Of a stretch of 64,000 nucleotides of DNA, positions 47,546 through 57,400 are shown in pieces. Origin of the DNA: Rubinisphaera margarita. Its GTDB lineage: Bacteria > Planctomycetota > Planctomycetia > Planctomycetales > Planctomycetaceae. Positions within the stretch are counted from its first letter, which is position 1; each line of letters starts with the position of its first letter. A model generated the notes under the pieces. It ran no database searches. It was not told the DNA's origin and saw only the letters and a program-made list of their open reading frames with translations. The translations under genes and the position numbers were made by a program. The stretch lies in the NCBI RefSeq assembly GCF_022267515.1, contig NZ_JAKFGB010000007.1:186001-250000 (forward strand). Direction: 5' to 3'.

Positions 47546-47797
47546 TCAGGCGTCCTTCAGACGCGGCGTGAGGTAATCGACGGTGCTCTTCATGGTCACC
47601 AGATGATGGTAGTCTTCTTCAGGAATCTGGATGCGATACTGCTTGCGAAGTTCCATCACGATGTCGAGGAAGTCCATCGAATCGAGTTCCATCTGGTCGC
47701 GGAAGGGCTTTTCATCGTCCAGATTCGACAGGTCTTCGTCGGGAGCGATTTTGCTGAGGATGTCGATGATAACCTGCCGGATTTCTGCCGGTGTCAT
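47546..47797 (-). CDS. Acyl carrier protein
   Basis: 83 residues from ATG 47797; the frame is open upstream to 48106 but that part overlaps the ketosynthase gene and lacks family features. MTPAEIRQVIIDILSKIAPDE is helix I in family form, and MELDSMDFLD carries the phosphopantetheine Ser40. It is acidic and full length. It differs from the FabF-linked house ACP in DSMDFLDI (usually DSLDTVEL), so it is likely a specialised ACP. It lies between a ketosynthase and a CrtI-like oxidoreductase. Confidence 0.9.
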   Translation of the reverse strand: MTPAEIRQVIIDILSKIAPDEDLSNLDDEKPFRDQMELDSMDFLDIVMELRKQYRIQIPEEDYHHLVTMKSTVDYLTPRLKDA

Positions 47798-47979
47798 GCA
47801 ATACTTCTCCAAATGGTTTCGAGACTCGAGTTCGTGAGACGGATCGGAGGAAACGCAACGGAAGCCCGTTACAGCTCCAACAGGTGCGGCCTCGGATTCC
47901 GCAGGAACGGGAAACTGCCGGAAAACCGGACAGAAATCGGACCCGTGTTGAGAACACTCCCGTGAAATGAAGTTCCGGA

Positions 47980-49230
47980 CTATCCGGTGAACTTCCTGAC
48001 AATCAGAACCGAGTTGATGCCGAGCATCCCGAACGAATTGTTCAGAATGTACTCGACGTTCGGTTTGTGAACGGGGTGGTTGACGACGAGTTGATCCAGA
48101 GCGCACTCGGGATCAATGTTATCGAGGTTGATTGTAGCGTGAACGGTATCGTCTTCAAATGATGGGATATTCCCCAGCAGTTCCAGAGCACCCGCGGCGC
48201 CCATCGCGTGCCCGATGAAGCTCTTCGTATTGTTGATGCGGGTGTTTGTGCACTCGCCAAAAACGGCTCGCAGGGCTTTGCATTCTTCGATATCGCCCTG
48301 CTCGGTCGCCGTCGCGTGGCTGCTGACAATGTCGATCTGATTGGGCTCCAGCCCCGCCCGCTTGAGAGCCAGTCGGATACACTGCTCCTGTCGTTTCGGA
48401 TCGGGCAACACGAAGTCCTTGGCGTCGGAGTTCATCGCGTAGCCGATGATCTCACCGTAAATCTTCGCTCCGCGGGCCAGAGCATCATCGAGACGCTCCA
48501 GCGTGCAGATTCCGCCACCTTCAGCGACCACGATTCCGTTTCGATCCTGATCGAACGGCCGGCTCGCTTTGGACGGGTCTTCGTGTCGAGCCAACGCTCC
48601 CTGGCTCTGGAAGCTGGCGAAAATGCCGAATGTGTGAATGCTCTCGGAAACCCCGCCGGCAATCGCCAGGTCGACTTCCCGGAGTCGCAGCATCTGGGCG
48701 GCCTGAATGAAACCAGCGTTCCCGGCGGCACAGGCAGCTCCGATCGTCAGATGAGGCCCGGTGATCCCCAAGCTGATGGTCACTTCGCCGGCGGCATTGT
48801 TGGCCACCGTGCGGGGATTGTGATGATGGGTCCAGACCGAGGTGTCGTACTCGAATTTCGAAATCTCGTAGACTTCGTTCTCGGTTTCCACGTTCCCGTG
48901 CTCGGTGATGCCGAGATAGACGCCGACGCGGTCCTTTTCGGTTTTTTCCCAGTCGACGCCGGAATCAATGACTGCTTCGTTGGCACAGTACACCGAGACC
49001 GAACCGACCCGTGTGCCGCGACGTAGATCCCGTCGCTTCTGGTGCCTGAGGGTGTCGAAGTCGCAGACTCCTGCCAGAACGGGCCCCATGTATCGGGTCT
49101 CGTAGGGCACGACTCCGGAACGTCCGGCCAGCAGGTTCTGGCGGAACTCGGAGAGCGAATTGCCATTCGGCGAGGTCAACCCGACCCCGGTAATCACAAT
49201 TCGGTCGCTGTTGGGATTTCCGTCCGCCAT
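47980..49230 (-). CDS. Beta-ketoacyl-ACP synthase (FabF/KAS II-like)
   Basis: 416 residues. IVITGVGLTSPNGNS opens the thiolase fold. The Cys-His-His set is C167 in GAACAAGNAG, H305 in SSHATATEQGD and H341 in SFIGHAMGAAG, with K336 before it. All are at the positions of FabF, though the second motif reads HATAT where FabF has HGTST. It condenses acyl chains with malonyl-ACP. The next genes downstream are an ACP (gap 182 nt) and a CrtI-like oxidoreductase. It is probably a secondary KAS: fabD, fabG and fabZ are not adjacent. The gap 49231-49589 upstream shows no gene. Confidence 0.9.
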   Translation of the reverse strand: MADGNPNSDRIVITGVGLTSPNGNSLSEFRQNLLAGRSGVVPYETRYMGPVLAGVCDFDTLRHQKRRDLRRGTRVGSVSVYCANEAVIDSGVDWEKTEKDRVGVYLGITEHGNVETENEVYEISKFEYDTSVWTHHHNPRTVANNAAGEVTISLGITGPHLTIGAACAAGNAGFIQAAQMLRLREVDLAIAGGVSESIHTFGIFASFQSQGALARHEDPSKASRPFDQDRNGIVVAEGGGICTLERLDDALARGAKIYGEIIGYAMNSDAKDFVLPDPKRQEQCIRLALKRAGLEPNQIDIVSSHATATEQGDIEECKALRAVFGECTNTRINNTKSFIGHAMGAAGALELLGNIPSFEDDTVHATINLDNIDPECALDQLVVNHPVHKPNVEYILNNSFGMLGINSVLIVRKFTG

Positions 49231-49589
49231 TGAACTTTCCGCTCATCCGTTCTGCAGGGCAGAGGATCGTCTGCCGTCACTGAAGCGATAAAAGGCTGCG
49301 ACTGCCAGTCGGGAAGTCGACGGTACGATGATCACGCCGGCTGCAACGCCGGATTATCGCAGTGATCCCAGCCCCGGGCAGGGCTCGGTACTCCTCTCAT
49401 CTGAAGCTAGGAAAAGTAACGGCAAAACGGTCGACTCACAAGCCAGCCGACAGGCAAAGCGACAGATCACCCCCAAATTCCAATTCCCCCCGGCCTGCAA
49501 ATCAATCTCAGGCCGCGGCCGGGACGATAATTGAGATCAGATCCCGGCGTTCATTTCCTCGTCGCGGCGGTTTTCGGTGACAAAATCCG

Positions 49590-49618
49590 TTGAAAGTCAC
49601 CGGGCCACCCCCTACCAT
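49590..49618 (+). promoter_or_regulatory. Candidate promoter of the feo operon
   Basis: TTGAAA (49590-49595) and TACCAT (49613-49618) are 17 bp apart, with a start expected near 49625. The Fur-like palindrome follows directly at 49627-49641, where a bound repressor would block the start. Confidence 0.5.
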
Positions 49619-49626
49619 GACGCCAT

Positions 49627-49641
49627 TGAGATTCAATCTCA
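49627..49641 (+). promoter_or_regulatory. Perfect 7-1-7 inverted repeat, Fur/DtxR-type operator candidate
   Basis: TGAGATT-C-AATCTCA is a perfect 7-1-7 palindrome. It has the geometry of the Fur box (TGATAAT-N-ATTATCA) and matches five of seven positions per half. It lies 23 nt before the feoA start, just downstream of the predicted promoter. Confidence 0.5.
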
Positions 49642-49664
49642 TCTTCAGGGAAAGAGAATCAGTT

Positions 49665-49919
49665 ATGAATTGCGGCCCAGAAGTCGTCCCCATTGAAATT
49701 CTCCAGACCGGCGAAACGGGCGTCATTGTCGACGTATCCGGCGACGACAAAACCGTGAGTCGTCTGGCCGAAATGGGAATCCGCTGCGGTTGCGAATTCA
49801 CCATCAAGCGGAAGGATTGTCCGACACTGATCACGGTCAATGGTCACGATATCCTGCTCCGCTGCGGCCAGGCCGCGATGATTCTCGTTTCCGCCGGAGC
49901 AGCTTCGCAACTCGTCTGA
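49665..49919 (+). CDS. feoA: FeoA-domain protein (first copy)
   Basis: 84 residues from ATG 49665, preceded by GGGAAAG; the frame runs upstream to 49590 through the promoter and operator, so those codons are not expected to be translated. GVIVDVSGDDKTVSRLAEMGI and CEFTIKRKDCP form the SH3-like FeoA core (GxxxR-L-x-E-M-G-I). It has two more Cys than usual. FeoA is a cytosolic partner of FeoB. A second FeoA follows 138 nt later, then feoB. Confidence 0.9.
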   Translation: MNCGPEVVPIEILQTGETGVIVDVSGDDKTVSRLAEMGIRCGCEFTIKRKDCPTLITVNGHDILLRCGQAAMILVSAGAASQLV

Positions 49920-50057
49920 AACTCGCCTTACGCCCTGCCAGAGGCCGACTTCAGGTCTGAATCGCCGTGACGTCCTTCACAGCGTTTCCCCGGATCTGAA
50001 TCGGGACACGACTTCGTCTCCAGCCAGCCCGGCGAATCGGCATCGAACGGATCGCCC

Positions 50058-50294
50058 ATGCCCAAACTGAATGATCTAAAAGAGCAGGACATCGCTATTG
50101 TCGAAGATGTCGAAGGCTCTGACTCGGTCGCGATGCGGCTGATGGAGATGGGAATTATTCCCGGTGAAGAGATCGAACTGATCGGGCGTGCCCCGCTGGG
50201 CGATCCGCTGGAGTTTCGCATTTCGGGCTATCAGCTCTCCCTTCGCAAATCTGAAGCGGCTCGTGTTACAATTCGCTTCGCTTCCCCCGAGTAA
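50058..50294 (+). CDS. feoA: FeoA-domain protein (second copy)
   Basis: 78 residues. VEDVEGSDSVAMRLMEMGIIPGEEIELIGRAPLGDP (here in pieces: RLMEMGIIPGEEIELI and APLGDP) is the classic FeoA core, closer to the family standard than the first copy. The C-terminus SLRKSEAARVTI matches the end of FeoA. It precedes feoB by 51 nt. Two feoA genes before feoB is common in many bacteria. Confidence 0.95.
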   Translation: MPKLNDLKEQDIAIVEDVEGSDSVAMRLMEMGIIPGEEIELIGRAPLGDPLEFRISGYQLSLRKSEAARVTIRFASPE

Positions 50295-50345
50295 TTCCTT
50301 TGTCAGCTGGAACTCGGACACGCCCCTCCACGAGGACACCTCCGC

Positions 50346-52595
50346 ATGTCGGGATCGATGACCAGACCTGAATCCGCCTCCCAGTCTGAGGTTCCGCCGA
50401 ACCAGCGCTCCCCCCGCTCCGTTCATGTGGCCCTGATCGGCAATCCCAACACCGGCAAGAGCACGCTGTTCAATGCGCTGGCCGGCATGAATGCGCGCGT
50501 CGGGAACTATCCCGGCGTCACCGTCGAGAAGAAAGTCGGTCGCTTCCGCCACGAGGGGCACGAAGTCCACCTGATCGACCTGCCGGGAACGTACAGCCTT
50601 TCTCCCCGCACGGCTGATGAGATGGTCTCCGTTCGTGTTCTGCTCGGGACGCAGCCACAGGAAAAGCCGATCGATGCGGCCATCTGTATCGTCGACGCCA
50701 CGCACCTCGAACGAAACCTGTACCTCTTCAGCCAGATCCTCGACCTCGGCGTGCCGGCCATTCTCGTGCTCAACATGTGGGACGAAGTCCTCAAGAGCGA
50801 GACAAGCATCGACGTTGCCGCGTTGCAGGAACGGCTCGGGATTCCGGTCATTACCACCGTTGCCCGCAAGGGGATCGGTGTCGATCAGATTAAGGATGCG
50901 GTCGTCGAACTGTTCGACGAATCGAAACCGAACACCGCAAAGCGACCGGAACTGTTCCCGGAGAACTTCCGGGCGGCTCAGCAGAAACTCCACGCCGAAG
51001 TCGAAACGCGAACCGGCCGGGCCCTGCCCCACTATCTGGCGGAACGACTTCTGCTTGACGTTCATGGCGAAACCGAACGGGAAATTCTGCAGGAAGACCG
51101 ATCACTCAATCCGCTGATTAATGAATTGCGGAGCGAACTGGCTCAGGCCAACTGTCCAATTCCGGCAATTGAGCCCCGGGTCCGTTACGGCTGGGCCCGC
51201 CAGATACTTGATGGTGTGATCACCAAACCGGCGAAAGGACACCTGAAGCAGAAAAAGGATCATCTCGATGCCTGGCTGACCCATCGTGTAACCGGGCCGG
51301 TGATCTTTGCCGCGATCATGCTGCTGATGTTCCAGGCCATTTACACCTGGGCTGGCCCGCTGATGGATGCGATTGAATCCGTTCAGGGGCTGGCGGCCGA
51401 CGCGGTAATCTCGGCCATGGCTCCGGGAGCCCTTCGCAGTCTGATTGTCGACGGACTCATTGCCGGCGTCGGATCTGTGGTCGTGTTTCTCCCGCAGATC
51501 GCGTTTCTGTTCCTGTTCATCGCCATCCTGGAAGACTGCGGCTACATGTCGCGAGCCGCTTACATTATGGACCGGCTGATGACCAAAGTCGGTCTGAGCG
51601 GGAAGTCATTCGTGCCGTTGATGTCGTCGTATGCCTGCGCGATCCCCGGCATCATGGCGACGCGAACTATTGAAGATCGGCGCGACCGGTTTGTGACGAT
51701 GCTCGTCGCTCCACTAATGAGCTGCTCGGCACGATTGCCGGTTTATCTGCTCATGATCAACGCCTTCATTCCGAACGAAGCGATGCTCGGCGGCCTGCTG
51801 AATCTGCAGGGCGTAGTGCTGTTCGTGTTCTATCTTCTCGGCGCGGTCGTCGCCGTTCCAATCGCCTGGATCCTGAAAAAGACCTGGTTCAAAGGCGAGC
51901 CGGCTCCGTTCGTGATGGAACTGCCCAGCTTCAAATTTCCGTCGCTGCGTGTCGTGTTCTATCGGGTTTACGATCGCGCTAAAGCCTTCCTGGCTCGAGC
52001 GGGAACGCTCATTTTCCTGACCACCGTCATCGTCTGGGCACTGGGTTACTTCCCGGGAGACCACTCGCAGCTCGATCAGGTGATGACTCAACTCGAGAGC
52101 CCTGGCGTCGAAGAAGGCACACCGGAAGAGGAAGCACTCGAAGACCAACGGCGGCAGCTTTCCGCATCGTTGCTCGACCAGAGTTTTCTCGGCCGGGCGG
52201 GACATGCGATTGAACCGGTGGTTCGTCCGCTGGGCTGGGACTGGCGTCTCGGCATCGGCACGCTGGCTTCGTTCCCTGCCCGTGAAGTCGTGATCGGTAC
52301 GCTCGGAACGATCTTCAGCCTGGGTGGTGATGTCGACGAAAGCGATACGCGGCTGATCGACCGGTTGCGGGCGGCCCGTCATGAGAACGGGGAGCCGTTG
52401 TTCAACGTGCCGGTCGCATTGTCGGTGATGGTCTTCTTTGCCCTGTGTGCACAATGCGGCGCCACACTGATGGTGATGCGACGGGAAACAAACAGTTGGA
52501 AGTGGCCCGTGTTCTCGTTCGCCTACATGACGCTCCTCGCTTATGTCGGAGCGTTGTTGACGTATCAAATCGGGATGCTTTTCGTAGGAACCTGA
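50346..52595 (+). CDS. feoB: Ferrous iron transport protein B
   Basis: 749 residues. The N-terminal GTPase has G1 GNPNTGKST (32-40), the switch region VGNYPGVTVEKK, G3 DLPGT and G4 NMWD. A linker with a helical GDI domain (about 200-300) leads to a membrane part of about 8-9 helices from about 320, including the conserved GCGVP-like and CAIPGIMATRTI segment and PLMSCSARLPVYLLM. It imports Fe2+ through the inner membrane. It forms an operon with two feoA genes and a Cys-rich membrane protein 3 nt downstream. Confidence 0.97.
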   Translation: MSGSMTRPESASQSEVPPNQRSPRSVHVALIGNPNTGKSTLFNALAGMNARVGNYPGVTVEKKVGRFRHEGHEVHLIDLPGTYSLSPRTADEMVSVRVLLGTQPQEKPIDAAICIVDATHLERNLYLFSQILDLGVPAILVLNMWDEVLKSETSIDVAALQERLGIPVITTVARKGIGVDQIKDAVVELFDESKPNTAKRPELFPENFRAAQQKLHAEVETRTGRALPHYLAERLLLDVHGETEREILQEDRSLNPLINELRSELAQANCPIPAIEPRVRYGWARQILDGVITKPAKGHLKQKKDHLDAWLTHRVTGPVIFAAIMLLMFQAIYTWAGPLMDAIESVQGLAADAVISAMAPGALRSLIVDGLIAGVGSVVVFLPQIAFLFLFIAILEDCGYMSRAAYIMDRLMTKVGLSGKSFVPLMSSYACAIPGIMATRTIEDRRDRFVTMLVAPLMSCSARLPVYLLMINAFIPNEAMLGGLLNLQGVVLFVFYLLGAVVAVPIAWILKKTWFKGEPAPFVMELPSFKFPSLRVVFYRVYDRAKAFLARAGTLIFLTTVIVWALGYFPGDHSQLDQVMTQLESPGVEEGTPEEEALEDQRRQLSASLLDQSFLGRAGHAIEPVVRPLGWDWRLGIGTLASFPAREVVIGTLGTIFSLGGDVDESDTRLIDRLRAARHENGEPLFNVPVALSVMVFFALCAQCGATLMVMRRETNSWKWPVFSFAYMTLLAYVGALLTYQIGMLFVGT

Positions 52596-52598
52596 GCA

Positions 52599-52787
52599 AT
52601 GAATTTCGACTGGCAGACTGCAGTCGCTCTGCTCATCGTGGCCGTGGCGGTCGTCCTGCTCCTGCGTCGTCTGCTGCGAACAGGACAGCCGGGTTGCGGA
52701 TCCTGTGAGTTCGCGGCCCGTCCCGGCGGCAAATCAGAAGGGGATTTGATACAACTGACGGACAAGACGAACCGTTCAGAAAAGTAA
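52599..52787 (+). CDS. FeoB-associated Cys-rich membrane protein
   Basis: 62 residues, starting 3 nt after feoB. One helix (VALLIVAVAVVLLLRRLL, about 9-26) is followed by PGCGSCEFA, a short CxxC motif. This is the pattern of the small FeoB-associated Cys-rich family often found after feoB. Its role in iron transport is not firmly known. Confidence 0.85.
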   Translation: MNFDWQTAVALLIVAVAVVLLLRRLLRTGQPGCGSCEFAARPGGKSEGDLIQLTDKTNRSEK

Positions 52788-52834
52788 TCCCCGCCGCTGC
52801 CCTGGTCAGCCGGCTTCGAGTGAAGGAGTGCGCC

Positions 52835-53941
52835 ATGGACCCCCGCCACGAGAAACTCGCGGATATCCTCGTCAACCACAGTTGCCGCCTGCAGTCCGGC
52901 GAACAGGTGCTGATCGAAGCCTTCGATCTGCCGGACATGAATCTGCTGCAGTGCATCGTCCGGGAAGTCCGAAAAGCCGGCGCGATTCCACACGTTCAGC
53001 TCCGCAGCAACGCCATTACCCGCACCTGGCTGCTTACTGCTGATGAAGCGACGCTCTCGGCAGCAGCTGTCATCGACGCCGAACGCATGAAGAAGATGCA
53101 GGCCTACATCGGCGTTCGCGCTTCGGATAATTCGGCCGAACTCTCAGATGTTCCCTCCGAACTGATGGAGCTGTATTCCTCGAAGTACATGAAACCGGTC
53201 CACTTCGAGATCCGCGTTCCCGAGACCCGCTGGGTGGTTCTGCGATATCCGACGCCGTCCATGGCGCAGTCGGCCAATATGAGCACGCAGGCCTTTGAAG
53301 ACTTCTACTACTCGGTCACTACTGTTGACTATGCCGCTATGGAGCAGGCGGAAAAGCCGCTGGTCGAACGTATGAACGCAACGACCAACGTTCGGATTGT
53401 CGCCCCGGATACCGACCTGAAGTTTTCGATCCAGGATATCCCGGTCGTCCCCTGCTTCGGGCGACGGAACATTCCCGACGGCGAAGTTTTCACTGCCCCC
53501 GTGCGGGATTCGGTCCAGGGTCGGATTCACTACAACATCCCGAGCCGGTACAGCGGCACGGTGTTCCGGGATGTCTGCTTCGACTTCGAAGATGGCCGCA
53601 TCGTGAAGGCAAGTTGTGCTGGGGAATCGAAGCGGCTGAACCAGATTCTCGATACGGACGAGGGCGCCCGATACATCGGTGAGTTCTCTCTCGGGGTGAA
53701 CTACAACGTCAAGCAGGCCATTCTGGATACGCTGTTCGACGAGAAGATCGGCGGCTCGCTGCACTTTACGCCCGGCAATGCCTATACGACTGCCGATAAC
53801 GGCAATCGCAGCGGAGTGCACTGGGATCTGATTCTCTCGCAGAAACCAGAAGATGGAGGCGGCGAAGTCTGGTTCGACGATGAACTGATCCGCAAGGATG
53901 GTCGGTTCATCCCCGAGGACCTGCAGGGACTCAATCCCTAA
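52835..53941 (+). CDS. Aminopeptidase of the M29 (thermophilic metalloprotease) family
   Basis: 368 residues from ATG 52835, chosen because AAGGAG precedes it; the GTG at 52820 would put that site inside the gene. The first third is the smaller domain (DILVNHSCRLQSGEQVLIEA). The second holds likely metal ligands: CAGESKRLN (Glu), GEFSLGVN (Glu), LHFTPGNAY (His) and SGVHWDLI (His and Asp, the pair diagnostic of M29). The expected activity is broad-range N-terminal amino-acid release with Zn or Co. No operon partner is evident; a hairpin follows 46 nt after the stop. Confidence 0.9.
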   Translation: MDPRHEKLADILVNHSCRLQSGEQVLIEAFDLPDMNLLQCIVREVRKAGAIPHVQLRSNAITRTWLLTADEATLSAAAVIDAERMKKMQAYIGVRASDNSAELSDVPSELMELYSSKYMKPVHFEIRVPETRWVVLRYPTPSMAQSANMSTQAFEDFYYSVTTVDYAAMEQAEKPLVERMNATTNVRIVAPDTDLKFSIQDIPVVPCFGRRNIPDGEVFTAPVRDSVQGRIHYNIPSRYSGTVFRDVCFDFEDGRIVKASCAGESKRLNQILDTDEGARYIGEFSLGVNYNVKQAILDTLFDEKIGGSLHFTPGNAYTTADNGNRSGVHWDLILSQKPEDGGGEVWFDDELIRKDGRFIPEDLQGLNP

Positions 53942-53986
53942 TTGTCCACCCATCAAATCTTGAAAATATGACGAATACTCTGATTG

Positions 53987-54008
53987 GTCCCGTTTTAATG
54001 AACGGGAC
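53987..54008 (+). terminator. Hairpin after the aminopeptidase gene, possible terminator
   Basis: GTCCCGTT (53987-53994) and AACGGGAC (54001-54008) form a perfect 8-bp stem with loop TTAATG. A palindrome CTGTCCGGACAG (54008-54019) follows. There is no T tract, so termination is uncertain. Confidence 0.4.
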
Positions 54009-54140
54009 TGTCCGGACAGCTGGATTCCCGGACGTTGGCCGTCTGCATTGGATTTGAGGGGAGCCGGGCATCCCGTGTTTTCTGCGGACGCTTCCTCACT
54101 GTCTGATGGTGCGAAGCGGTACAATTCGCCCAATCGCTCC

Positions 54141-54282
54141 GCTACGACCGTTAAATTCGCTCAAAATCCGTCAGTGTTCCGGTTTTGCGCGAGTGCTGAC
54201 CGGCTCTGATGAGACTATGCACACTGCGGACCCTGCGCATTCAGGGGGAGATAACCTAAAATCAGCGAATTTAACGGGTAGC
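54141..54282. repeat. Long inverted repeat upstream of the giant gene
   Basis: GCTAC-GA-CCGTTAAATTCGCT (54141-54161) pairs with AGCGAATTTAACGG-GTAGC (54264-54282): 14 plus 5 base pairs interrupted only by a two-base bulge, with a 102-nt loop. It lies 130-270 nt before the start of the giant protein gene, in a 468-bp gap without another gene. Confidence 0.7.
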
Positions 54283-54285
54283 TTC

Positions 54286-54313
54286 TTGAATTCGCAAAAC
54301 CTGCCATTATAGG
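54286..54313 (+). promoter_or_regulatory. Candidate promoter of the giant surface-protein gene
   Basis: TTGAAT (54286-54291) and TATAGG (54308-54313) are 16 bp apart; a start would fall near 54320, about 90 nt before the ATG at 54410. It begins directly after the right arm of the long inverted repeat, which suggests the repeat may influence its use. Confidence 0.35.
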
Positions 54314-54409
54314 ATCGTGGTTCATGAACAGACGATGATCTGTTTTTGCCCCCGTCCACCTCGAAGACTCCAGTTCACCAACCACAGCTCGGTTGATTAA
54401 GGTGAATCA

Positions 54410-57400
54410 ATGCCAATTCCTACGCTCTTTGCGCGCGTTTCGACGCTCGTTCTTGAATCGTCTCTCAAGCGGCTTCCCGGGAAACGTGCTGCTCGCTCGT
54501 CTCGCCAAAGTGGTTCGACGACCCGCTTCGTCCAACTGGTCGAAGAGATGGAGCAGAGAATGCTGCTTGCCGGTCAGGGAACGTGGGATCCCCTCGGCCC
54601 CTTCTCGGCGTCCGATGGACAAGTCGAAAACATTGCTCCGAACGACACGATCGTGGGTGCCGTGCACACTGTGCTGGCTCATCCGACGAATCCCAACATC
54701 CTGTACGTAGGAGCCACGAACGGGGGAGTCTGGCGGACCGATAACGCGACCGCTGTCAGCCCGTCCTGGACCCCGCTGACGGACGATCTGCCGTCCCAGT
54801 CGATCGGTGCCCTGGCCTTCGACAGTGCTGACACCTCTAATGAAACTGTCTACGTTGGAATCGGACGTTACAGCAGCTTCGGCCGAACCGGCAACACCCG
54901 GGAAGGGCTTTTCCGTTCGACCGACGGGGGAGCAACCTGGGCCTCTCTCGGTGGAGGCATTCTTACCGGCAAGAACATCTCCGGGATTGCCGCGAATGGC
55001 AATAACGTGGTCGTCTCGGTCAACGTCGCCGACAACTTCACGTTCAGCAACATCGGGATCTTCCGCAGCACCGATGGAGGTGCGACGTTTACGCGGGTCT
55101 CCCAGGGCGATGGCTCGGCAACGGGACTGCCGGAAGGGGCCAGCTACGATCTGGTCGTTGATCCGCAGAACCCGAATACGATGTACACCAACGTCTCCTT
55201 CAACACCAGCAACGGCGACGGCATTTACAAGTCGACGGACGGCGGAGCATCCTGGACTTCCGTTGGCACTGCAGCGATGAACGCGCTGTTCGGCGGAGGA
55301 ACCAGTAACGTCGAACTGGCGGCTGGAAACAGCAATGAGGTTTATGCGGCGATCATCAATACCGGCGATCTGGCCGGCCTGTTCCGCTCTCCGGATGGAG
55401 GAGCCACGTGGACGCAGATGGACACGCCGTCGACCAATGAAAACGGCATTGATGTCGGACTGAACCCGCGCGGCAGCAAGGGGCCAACCAGCGGGACTCC
55501 TGAAGAAATCGCCGGCGGTCAGGGAAGTATCCACTTCTCGATTCTGGCCGATCCGAACAACGCGAACATTGTGTATGTCGGCGGCGACCGTCAGCCACGT
55601 GCCAATGGCGATGCGGGCGGCTTCCCGAACTCGATCGGTGCCAGCGACTTCACCGGACGTCTCTTCCGGGGCGATGCCAGCCAGCCCGCGGGCAGCCAGT
55701 TCGTGCATCTGACGCACAGCAATACAATGGGAGCAGCGGGCGGCGGAACGGCCAGCAGCAGTTCTCCGCACGCCGACTCGCGGGATATGACCTTCGATGC
55801 CAACGGCAACATCATTGAAGTCGACGACGGTGGCGTTTATCGACGCACCAATCCGCAGTCCAACACGGGCGACTGGTTCTCGATCACTGGCTCTCTGCAG
55901 GTGACGGAAAGCCACAACGTCGCCTGGGACTCGCTCAGCAACGTCGCCATGTCCGGCAACCAGGATACGGGTTCGACCTACCAGCCGAGCGAAGGTGCTC
56001 TGGAGTGGGTTTCGCTCTCCACAGCCGATGGGGGCGACATCGCCATCGATAACATTCAACTGGCTGGCAGCAACCAGTCGGTGCGTTACACCAGCTTCCA
56101 GAATCTGGGAGCCTTCCGTCGAACTGTCTGGGACTCGTCCGGCAACCTGTTGAATACGACATTTCTTAGCCCGACCGTGACCGGTGGTGGGGCAGCATTT
56201 ATCCCGAACTTCGTGACCCCAGTTGAAACCAATATGGTGGCTGGGGGTCGACTGCTGATTCAGGGAGCCAACGCTCTCTACGAATCCCTCGACTCCGGAA
56301 ACACGATTGCTCAGATTGGTTCTGGGGCAACCGGCGATTCGGATATCTGGACCAACGCCCTCATCTATGGCGGACGTCAGAGTGGCATCGACAATCCGAA
56401 TCTTGTCTGGGCCGCTGCAGGAAGCGATGTCTTCGTCCGGACTTCCGGCACTGGCAACGTCGCCGCAGTGGCAGCCGATCCGACCACGTCGGCAATTCGC
56501 GACCTGGCGGTGAATTCCGACGACTGGTCCAACGTGTTCGTCGCCGACAACAATCAGGTCTTCATGACGACCGACACCGGGGCGTCCTGGTCGGACATTA
56601 CCGGCGACCTGCTGTCCTATGCCGATGAAATTCGTTCGCTCTCCTTTGCGAACTCCGGGACCAATCAGGTCGTGATTGCAGGAACAAACGAAGGCATTTT
56701 CATCTCGTCGATCACCGCGACCGGCACGTGGATTCCGCTCGGACTCGACATGCCGAACGTTCTGGTCTTCGACATGGACTACGACGCGAGCGACGACGTG
56801 CTCGTTGCCGGAACGCTCGGTCGCGGCACGTGGGCTCTGGCCGATGCGTCTGACAGCATCGATGCCGCGTTCGGCCCGAACACCGCTCCGATCGTGAACG
56901 ATCAGACCTTCTCCGTAAACGAAAACTCGGCCAACAACACGATCGTTGGCATCGTTCAGTCTTCGGACGCCGAAAGCGATCCGGTCACGTACGCGATTAC
57001 CGCAGGCAACACGAATGGAGCCTTCGCGATCGATGTCGCGACCGGTGTGATTCGAGTCGCCAACTCTGCGGAACTCGATTTCGAGACGACGCCATCCTTC
57101 TCGTTGACCGTTCAGGTGACTGACAGCCGGAATCCGACACTGACGGACTCCGCGACGATCACGATCAATCTGAATGACGTGAACGACACTCCAGTCATCA
57201 CGGCTAACCAGACGTTTACCACGCAGGAAAACCCGACTGCGGGAGCCTCGATCGGATTCGTGGCCGCGACTGATCAGGATAATGACAACCTGACCTACAC
57301 CATCGTTGGAGGAAACGCCGGCGGAGCATTCGCTATCAACGCGACTACAGGCGAGATCACTGTCGCCGACTCGGCCGCGATCGACTTCGAAACGATGCCG

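Noticed and set aside
44908..49230. Calling the KAS/ACP/CrtI cluster a ladderane gene cluster
   Set aside because: The radical SAM, FabZ and further CrtI-like genes of the anammox set are absent, so only a loose resemblance remains.
54407..56059. Minus-strand open frame of 550 codons
   Set aside because: Antisense to the BNR propeller region of the giant gene; composition is Arg/Val-rich with no domain and no start context.
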